A program made the position numbers and the translations under genes. 9,923 bases of DNA from Armatimonadota bacterium (GTDB lineage: Bacteria; Armatimonadota; JAAZEB01), in NCBI GenBank assembly GCA_012841485.1, contig DUUU01000279.1, positions 1 through 9,923 of the forward strand, in the 5' to 3' direction. Within the stretch, counting starts at the first letter, position 1, and each line of letters begins with the position of its first letter. Below the pieces are notes generated by a model. That model searched no databases, was not told where the DNA came from, and saw nothing but the letters and a program-made list of their open reading frames with translations. Of the stretch, positions 1 to 4,286 are shown one piece after another.

Positions 1-265
1 CGCTCACCAGAATAGGCTGCACGATCTGGACGACCTGCACCTTCGCCGTGGCCCGGTAGATCCGCGGCTGCGAGTAGACGTAAGCCGCCGCCGAGAGGAA
101 GACTCCCAGGAAGCAAAGCAGAATGCTCCACCGCCGATTGACCAGGATCCGTACGTACTCTTGCAGGGCGGCGCTGGGATCTTGCCACGCGGCTGGGTGC
201 AGCCCGCCCCCCGGAACGGTGGACGAATGGCCATTCCCTTGAGCTGGAGTGTTATCTAGATCCAA
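1..265 (-). CDS. Wzz-type polysaccharide chain-length / tyrosine-autokinase protein (5' part only)
   Basis: This is the first 88 codons of a gene running off the left edge on the minus strand. After a Gly/Pro/Ser-rich head, residues 29-46 read DPSAALQEYVRILVNRRW. A transmembrane segment follows (about 47-64), then YSQPRIYRATAKVQV. This layout, a short cytoplasmic amphipathic stretch, TM1 and a periplasmic beta-rich start with the YRA motif, is typical of Wzz/polysaccharide co-polymerases and of bacterial tyrosine kinases fused to them. Those proteins set chain length in capsule or exopolysaccharide export at the inner membrane. The frame is open upstream only to a TGA at about 332, and the only usual start codon before the conserved part is TTG at 265-263, preceded by a GGGGA Shine-Dalgarno at a good distance. 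Whether a C-terminal kinase domain exists cannot be seen. The gene starts 37 nt after the CPYLG gene, so the two are probably co-transcribed. Confidence 0.82.
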   Translation of the reverse strand, partial: MDLDNTPAQGNGHSSTVPGGGLHPAAWQDPSAALQEYVRILVNRRWSILLCFLGVFLSAAAYVYSQPRIYRATAKVQVVQIVQPILVS

Positions 266-302
266 GATGGAATCCCCAAATGGTCGGGTAGTGTACCTGG
301 GT

Positions 303-749
303 TTACCAGGCAGATCTGCTGCTCCTCGCGATCAGAATGCCAAGGAGTGCGGAGCCAGCGATGATACAGAAAAACCAGAAAAGCGGGCCGAGTCGGCGCA
401 CCATGCGGCGTCGCAGAGAGCGCAACCGAGACGAGCGGCGTGAACGCCGGCGCACCAGCGCGGAGTGACCCCCCTCCGGTACTGCGTGAGGGGGCGGCCG
501 GTGCTCGGCCATCGCTGCCACGAAGTGGCGACACACTGGCCAGCCTCCGGCAGGCTCCAGGCAGCTCTCCATCTGCACCTCGCGCGTGACGCTCGAATAG
601 GCGCGGGAGCGCCCTCGCCGCGCGTAGCAAACGTTGCGTCGCGTCGCGTAGGCATGTGGCTTCTCGCTTGCCTCACGATGACCGAGATAAGGACAGCTGG
701 CGACAGTCGGTGTAGACGCTGCACGCTGGGTCTCGTCGCACGGGGTCAT
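303..749 (-). CDS. CPYLG four-cysteine, C-terminally membrane-anchored small protein
   Basis: The 148-residue protein has two parts. Residues 19-76 contain CPYLG (19-23), CY (41-42), Cys63 and CRHF (73-76). This spacing resembles a small cysteine motif I recall from Chloroflexota proteins, often attached to LysM or membrane segments, in the form CPYLG..C..C..CPRF. Four spaced Cys suggest a metal-binding or disulfide-bonded fold. Residues 99-119 are strongly arginine-rich and precede one hydrophobic segment (about 121-141) and a short tail, so the N-terminal part should face the cytoplasm. I chose the ATG at 749 because GAAGGG (763-758) lies 8 nt upstream. A GTG at 794 extends the frame but lacks such a site. 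The gene lies just before the Wzz-type gene, which suggests a role in assembling or controlling the polysaccharide machinery (inference). The domain was recognised by eye, and the exact function is unknown. Confidence 0.68.
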   Translation of the reverse strand: MTPCDETQRAASTPTVASCPYLGHREASEKPHAYATRRNVCYARRGRSRAYSSVTREVQMESCLEPAGGWPVCRHFVAAMAEHRPPPHAVPEGGHSALVRRRSRRSSRLRSLRRRMVRRLGPLFWFFCIIAGSALLGILIARSSRSAW

Positions 750-757
750 GCGCATCG

Positions 758-783
758 CCCTTCGCCGGGTCTGTTCACCCGGC
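758..783 (-). promoter_or_regulatory. Stem-loop abutting the ribosome binding site of the CPYLG gene
   Basis: On the minus strand, GCCGGGT (783-777) pairs perfectly with ACCCGGC (770-764) around a 6-nt loop. The Shine-Dalgarno GAAGGG (763-758) begins at the very next base, followed by 8 nt and the ATG. A stable GC stem touching the ribosome binding site could limit or tune initiation. The pairing is exact; the regulatory role is inference. Confidence 0.4.
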
Positions 784-1232
784 ACCGCGGTCACGGCACA
801 CTCGCGCTCGAATCTGCTCGCCGGTTCGGATCGATGTTGGAGTTGCCGCGCCGAAGCAGCCCTTCTGATCAGAAAGAGACGGATGACTTATATCGAGAGA
901 AGGTTCCCCTTCAGGCAGGCGCTGCCCTTTCCCTCATCGTCGTGCTTTGCACGGGAGGGGAATGACTCCAGGTATGGATGCACCCGGGACTCTGGGTCGC
1001 GACTCTCACGCATGGCGCGGATAGCCGAAGGATGATATGCCCAAACGCCGAAGAGAGGACATCCCAGTTCAACACTAGATGTACGGCTGGCCAAGGATAG
1101 GAGTCGGTGGCTAGTGAAACCTCGATTTGCCCCGACAGTGGATGAAGCATCGCACTTGGGCCAAGAGGCCGCCATCCAGCTATTGTCGCGGCGCCCCCCG
1201 AACTCTCATGAAAGGCGCGCCTCACGACCTAG
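784..1232 (-). other. Long untranslated leader of the leftward polysaccharide operon
   Basis: Between the promoter and the CPYLG gene I see no convincing gene on either strand. The open frames here have compositions unlike protein and no good ribosome binding sites. If transcription starts near 1226, the messenger has about 477 nt of leader before the ATG at 749. It contains a 12-bp perfect palindrome TTCTGATCAGAA (863-874), a GAAGG/CCTTC hairpin with a 4-nt loop (899-912) and a GGCC-AAGA-GGCC hairpin (1159-1170). No known riboswitch class was recognised, and no stem followed by a T-run was found. Confidence 0.4.
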
Positions 1233-1261
1233 AGTATATCATTCAGGTGCGCTTGTGTCAA
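1233..1261 (-). promoter_or_regulatory. Near-consensus sigma70 promoter with extended -10, reading left
   Basis: On the minus strand the -35 box is TTGACA (1261-1256, 6/6 match), the spacer is exactly 17 bp, and the -10 box is TATACT (1238-1233, 5/6 match). The spacer ends in TGA, so an extended -10 TGn motif is also present. Transcription would start near 1226 and run toward the CPYLG and Wzz-type genes. The left end of the insertion sequence lies 12 bp upstream of the -35 box, where an UP element or activator site would normally be. Confidence 0.62.
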
Positions 1262-1273
1262 GCACTTGGGCAT

Positions 1274-1297
1274 TGTTGTTGCTCAGGGAAAATGTCA
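1274..1297 (+). repeat. Left terminal inverted repeat of the IS
   Basis: It starts TGTTGTTGCTCAGGG and ends AAAATGTCA. It matches the reverse complement of 2685-2708 except at 3 positions near the tip. This is the probable outer transposase-binding and cleavage end. Confidence 0.85.
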
Positions 1298-1306
1298 CAG
1301 TTAACT

Positions 1307-1324
1307 GCTCAGGGAAAATGTCAC
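1307..1324 (+). repeat. Inner subterminal copy of the IS end motif (left)
   Basis: This is an exact 18-bp copy of 1281-1298 (GCTCAGGGAAAATGTCAC), placed 26 bp further in. It ends 22 bp before the transposase ATG, so transposase bound here could also repress its own gene (inference). Confidence 0.8.
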
Positions 1325-1346
1325 TCCGTACGGTGAACCGTGGAGT

Positions 1347-2615
1347 ATGGAGTGTGTTATTTTGAACAAGAGACAGCAGGACCGGGTTGAGGTGATCACC
1401 CGGTTCATGGATGGGAAGCTAGACGTCTGCGCAGCTGCTCAAGCCCTCAAAGTCAGTGTGCGCCAGTTCTACCGTATCGTTGCCAAGTTCCGGGAAAGGG
1501 GAGCCGCCAGTGTCGTGCATGGCAACACAGGCTCGCGTCCAGCCAACCGCACCTCGGACGAGGTCAGGGAGCGCTTACGAGCCTTGGCCGGCGAGGGTGG
1601 GACATACCACGACTTCAACACCAGCCACATCCATGAGGTGCTCATCCAAGAAGGCATTGATATCGGACGCTTCACTCTCGACCGCATCCTCAAGGAGATG
1701 GGGCTACGCCAGGTCCAGCGCAAGAAGCCCAATCGCTCCTATCGCCGGCGCGAGCGGCGCAGCGCGGAGGGCATGATGCTCCAGATCGATGCCAGCCACC
1801 ACGACTGGCTCGAGGGGCACGGCCCAAAGATGACCTTGGTGGGCGCCGTTGACGATGCCACCGGCAAGGTCCTCTTCCTCCTCTTCCGTCCTACAGAGGA
1901 CCAGGTTGGCTACCTCCTCTTGCTGAAAACGATCGCGACCACCTACGGCCTGCCCATGAGTTACTACCACGACCGGCATACCATTCTGCGCTCTCCAAAG
2001 GAAGCGAGCATCGAGGATGAGTTGGCGGGAAAGGAGCCGCAGAGCCAGTTACAGCGGATCATGAGTGAATTGGGGTGCCAGTCGATTGCCGCAAGCACGC
2101 CCCAGGCAAAAGGGCGTATCGAGCGGCTCTGGCGTACGCTCCAGGACCGCCTGGTAAAGGAGCTGCGCGCTGCCGGGGTCAACACCCTGGAAGAGGCGAA
2201 CGCCTACTTGCCCGGCTTCCTCGCTCGGTATAACGAGCGCTTTGCCAAGGAGCCTGCCGACGGGGAAAGCGCGTGGGTTGCGCTGCCAGAGCAGATGGAC
2301 TTGGACTACTACTTCGCGATCCGAGAGGAGCGGACCGTGCGCAAGGACCATACGATCTCCTGGAAACACCAGGATCTTCTCATCCTGCGCACCAAGGGAG
2401 AGAACAGCCTGTCCGGGAAGCGGATCTCGGTCCATGTGACAGCGACAGGAGAGACGTTCCTCTACCATGGAAAAGAGCGACTTTGCTATCGCACGATGCC
2501 ACCTGGGCAGCGTGCGATAGCAAAGTCGCAAGCATCTGCCGCGCCAGCCAAAACGAAGGTGCCCAATCCAAAGGCCAGGGCGCGGCAGATGTCCTATCTG
2601 CATTCATGCGTCTGA
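1347..2615 (+). CDS. ISNCY/IS1202-type DDE transposase
   Basis: The 422-residue protein mobilises the surrounding element. Residues about 8-60 form a helix-turn-helix DNA-binding region (DVCAAAQALKVSVRQFYRIV, then AASVVHGN), and about 65-125 form a second, winged region. The RNase-H-fold core follows. The likely DDE triad is Asp148 (MLQIDASHH), Asp209 (YYHDRH) and Glu259 (QAKGRIERLW), with VDDATGK at 168-174. These motifs match IS481/ISNCY-like transposases, in which the third carboxylate sits in KGRxER. Residues 320-380 form the usual small beta-rich C-terminal part, followed by a Lys/Ala/Pro-rich tail. Two starts are possible: ATG 1347, with GGTGA about 10 nt upstream, or TTG 1362, with GGAG 9 nt upstream. 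The latter would give a protein 5 residues shorter. No frameshift or stop interrupts the frame. The tail coding sequence contains a long perfect inverted repeat. Confidence 0.9.
   Translation: MECVILNKRQQDRVEVITRFMDGKLDVCAAAQALKVSVRQFYRIVAKFRERGAASVVHGNTGSRPANRTSDEVRERLRALAGEGGTYHDFNTSHIHEVLIQEGIDIGRFTLDRILKEMGLRQVQRKKPNRSYRRRERRSAEGMMLQIDASHHDWLEGHGPKMTLVGAVDDATGKVLFLLFRPTEDQVGYLLLLKTIATTYGLPMSYYHDRHTILRSPKEASIEDELAGKEPQSQLQRIMSELGCQSIAASTPQAKGRIERLWRTLQDRLVKELRAAGVNTLEEANAYLPGFLARYNERFAKEPADGESAWVALPEQMDLDYYFAIREERTVRKDHTISWKHQDLLILRTKGENSLSGKRISVHVTATGETFLYHGKERLCYRTMPPGQRAIAKSQASAAPAKTKVPNPKARARQMSYLHSCV
2477..2529. repeat. 19-bp perfect inverted repeat inside the transposase gene
   Basis: GCGACTTTGCTATCGCACG (2477-2495) is the exact reverse complement of 2511-2529. 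The 15-nt middle can add a 4-bp TGCC/GGCA stem (2497-2500 with 2506-2509). As RNA this would be a very stable hairpin about 90 nt before the stop codon. No T-run follows, so it is not a classic terminator. Confidence 0.85.
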
Positions 2616-2622
2616 GCTCGGG

Positions 2623-2637
2623 AGAGGACCATCCTCT
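2623..2637 (+). terminator. Weak hairpin just after the transposase stop
   Basis: AGAGGA (2623-2628) pairs with TCCTCT (2632-2637) around a 3-nt loop, starting 8 nt after the TGA. No T-run follows, so its termination strength is doubtful. Confidence 0.2.
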
Positions 2638-2659
2638 GGTGCCACTCAATTGTGTGTTA

Positions 2660-2677
2660 GTGACATTTTCGCTAGGC
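2660..2677 (-). repeat. Inner subterminal copy of the IS end motif (right)
   Basis: On the minus strand this reads GCCTAGCGAAAATGTCAC, a diverged copy of the end core. Its AAAATGTCA lies 24 bp inside the outer copy, against 26 bp at the left end. Confidence 0.7.
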
Positions 2678-2684
2678 AAACTAC

Positions 2685-2708
2685 TGACATTTTCCCTGAG
2701 CAGGAACA
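2685..2708 (-). repeat. Right terminal inverted repeat of the IS
   Basis: Read on the minus strand it begins TGTTCCTGCTCAGGG and ends AAAATGTCA, matching the left end 1274-1297 in inverted orientation with 3 differences near the tip. Confidence 0.85.
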
Positions 2709-2993
2709 GCGATTTCGGACTGAGGGGCCGCATTTCCTCATGGGTGTTTTACCAAAAATAAACTCACGATATGTGCAATATCTGGCGCCTTCTACCAATG
2801 GTGCTCGCGAGGGGTTCGACTGCCACGCCATTCCTATTCTATCCTTTCGTGCCTGCTTTGCACCAACCGACGGACTGCCCGGGCGACCCCATGGTGGCTG
2901 ACAAATTCTGCCGCTTCCTTCACGCACGGCAGGAAGTGGCTGGCAGAGTGGGAATAGACCTGGGAGCGTTGCGATGGCAAGGGAGGAGAGCAG
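2709..2993 (+). promoter_or_regulatory. Upstream region of the pentapeptide-repeat gene, with leader hairpin
   Basis: I see no gene in this stretch. An AT-rich patch (about 2745-2785, with a GATAT/ATATC inverted repeat at 2768-2782) is the most likely promoter area, but no consensus pair was found. A 9-bp stem with one G-U pair (2910-2918 with 2932-2940, 13-nt loop) lies about 50 nt before the start codon. GGGAGGAG immediately upstream of 2994, with about 6 nt spacing, is a strong ribosome binding site. Confidence 0.35.
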
Positions 2994-4052
2994 ATGGTTG
3001 AGATCACCCACGCGGAGACAGGAGAGACGCTCCTGGTCGTCGATGCTGAAGAACTCGCCGGGGCCAATCTGAGTGGGGTCAATGTGAACGGGGCCGACCT
3101 GTTTGATGTGGACCTGACCGGAGCCTGCCTAAGAGGAACGAACCTGGAAGGTGCTGACCTAAGCAGCGCCACGTTGGTTGGCGCGGACCTCGGAAGTGCC
3201 TTGTTGCGTGGAGCTAGCCTGGATTACGTGAATTTCCGGGATGCGCTCCTCGATGAGGCAACCGATATCGATCCCAAGTGGCGGTTAGTCCACGACCTAG
3301 CGACGAATGGCGGTAGCGGACGCGACCTCCGCAAGGCTGACTTGAGCAAGATCCGGCTCAACGACGTCGATCTTAGCGGCGCCGATCTGAGCCGGGCAAA
3401 TCTCGGGAGCAGCTTTCTCATCTCTGTGAATCTGGAAGAGGCAAATCTGGAATAGGCCGACCTGGCCGACGCCATCATAGAAGCATCGGATCTTTCCTAC
3501 GCCAACCTCAGCCACACGGATCTCACCGAATCCAGGCTGCTCTCGTGCTTCCTGAGCTGCGCCGACCTCCGGCAGGCGGATCTGGCTGACGCGGAGCTCT
3601 ACTTTACCAGCCTTACCGATGTGGACCTGCGTGGTGCCTGCCTCGCCGAAACAGATCTCTCCTGGGCACGCCTGGAGGGGACCCTGATAGACAGAAAGAC
3701 GATCCTGGACGACAAGTGGCGGCTGGTGTGGGAGCTGGTCAACGGCTTGGGCGGTGGGCGTGATTTGCGCGGCGTTGACCTGCGCGATGCGGACTTGGCC
3801 CGGGCCGCTCTCCACGGCGCGGACCTGAGCGGCGCGGATCTCTCTCATGCCCTTCTACCCGAGGCGAATCTCACCTGTGCCAATCTCTCTGGCTGCAACC
3901 TGCACAAGGCACTCCTCTGGGGTGCCTTTCTCATGAGAGCTGACCTCCGCGGGGCGGATCTCTCCGAGGCTGATCTGACGGATGCTTTCCTCGAACAAAT
4001 CCGCTACGATAGCACCACGAAGTGGCCAAAAGGATTCACGCTACCGCGATAG
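2994..4052 (+). pseudogene. Pentapeptide-repeat protein gene broken by an in-frame TAG
   Basis: One frame runs 353 codons from ATG 2994 to TAG 4052, with a single internal TAG at codon 154 (3453-3455). Repeats of the A(D/N)LXX type lie on both sides with unbroken phase: residues about 24-88 and 110-153, then ADLAD directly after the stop and on to about 330. Such repeats fold into a right-handed quadrilateral beta-helix, and their functions range from gyrase mimicry to protein-protein scaffolding. Two similar linkers, DIDPKWRLVHDL (91-102) and ILDDKWRLVWEL (237-248), separate repeat blocks, each followed by GGxGRDLR, so the gene looks internally duplicated. It ends TKWPKGFTLPR, a usual C-terminus for this type. 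The start has a strong ribosome binding site. The 3' half has only a GTG at 3621 without a visible site, so a separate second protein is unlikely. A nonsense mutation, sequencing error or amber suppression would each explain the break. Confidence 0.85.
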
Positions 4053-4286
4053 GCACTGGTTGCCGCGGAAGGTCCGTTTCAGCTGAAATGCGCGGCTCGC
4101 TCACCTGGATAAAAAGAGACTGCTCTCACGCCAGGGGCGCCTGATGGCGTGTTGCGCGTGCCACTTGCCCCTTCTCTCGCTTCCGGTGCGCAAGGGGATT
4201 GGCCCCTGAAGGTTGAACTCACCTTCTGACTGATCACAAGGCGAGAGAGGGCCCGCCCTCATCCAGCCTGCTCCGTTGCCGAAAGG
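4053..4286 (+). promoter_or_regulatory. Intergenic region with several inverted repeats upstream of the hydrolase cluster
   Basis: No gene is seen here. Exact inverted repeats are CACGCCA/TGGCGTG (4127-4133 with 4145-4151), AGGGG/CCCCT (4193-4197 with 4203-4207), GAAGGT/ACCTTC (4208-4213 with 4221-4226) and the wide pair TCTCTCGC/GCGAGAGA (4173-4180 with 4241-4248). The first could end pentapeptide-gene transcription, though it lacks a T-run on the plus strand. The last three lie where a promoter or operator for the downstream genes would be. No clear -35/-10 pair was found. Confidence 0.35.

Larger units (their letters stand above)
1274..2708 (+). mobile_element. Complete insertion sequence, ISNCY/IS1202-type, about 1435 bp
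   Basis: A single transposase gene is bracketed by inverted ends that begin TGTT and share TGCTCAGGGAAAATGTCA (left end 1274-1297, right end 2685-2708, 21 of 24 positions identical). A second, inner copy of the core occurs at both ends. Size and gene layout fit the ISNCY/IS1202-like elements. No target duplication is apparent: the left flank ends in GGCAT and the right flank begins with GCGAT, and longer comparisons also fail. The element looks intact, so it may be active. The outermost base is assigned from the TGTT match and could be off by a few bases. Confidence 0.85.

Noticed and set aside
470..560. Four consecutive hairpins (470-494, 496-510, 517-529 and 536-560) suggesting a structured RNA gene.
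   Set aside because: They lie inside the CPYLG reading frame, whose cysteine motif and membrane segment are better evidence for coding. GC-rich codons easily give short stems.
888..1225. Open frames of 95-104 codons on the minus strand between the promoter and the CPYLG gene.
   Set aside because: No recognisable motifs, poor ribosome binding sites and unlikely compositions; treated as leader.
1244..1262. GGTGCGC near an inverted repeat GCTTG-TGT-CAAGC beside the IS, considered as a Xer/dif-like target because some IS1202-type elements insert next to such sites.
   Set aside because: Only the first seven bases resemble a dif left arm; the central region and right arm do not match, and the same bases form the promoter.
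1152..1271. Direct repeat GCACTTGGGC at 1152-1161 and 1262-1271.
   Set aside because: Only two 10-bp copies with no shared context; no array or duplication is supported.
2771..3001. Plus-strand 76-codon frame before the pentapeptide gene.
   Set aside because: No ribosome binding site and no recognisable motif; it overlaps the clear leader of the next gene.
4111..4151. Minus-strand hairpin 4151-4127 followed by GAGA/TCTC and five T, resembling a leftward terminator.
   Set aside because: There is no minus-strand gene upstream of it to terminate, and the T-run is separated from the main stem.
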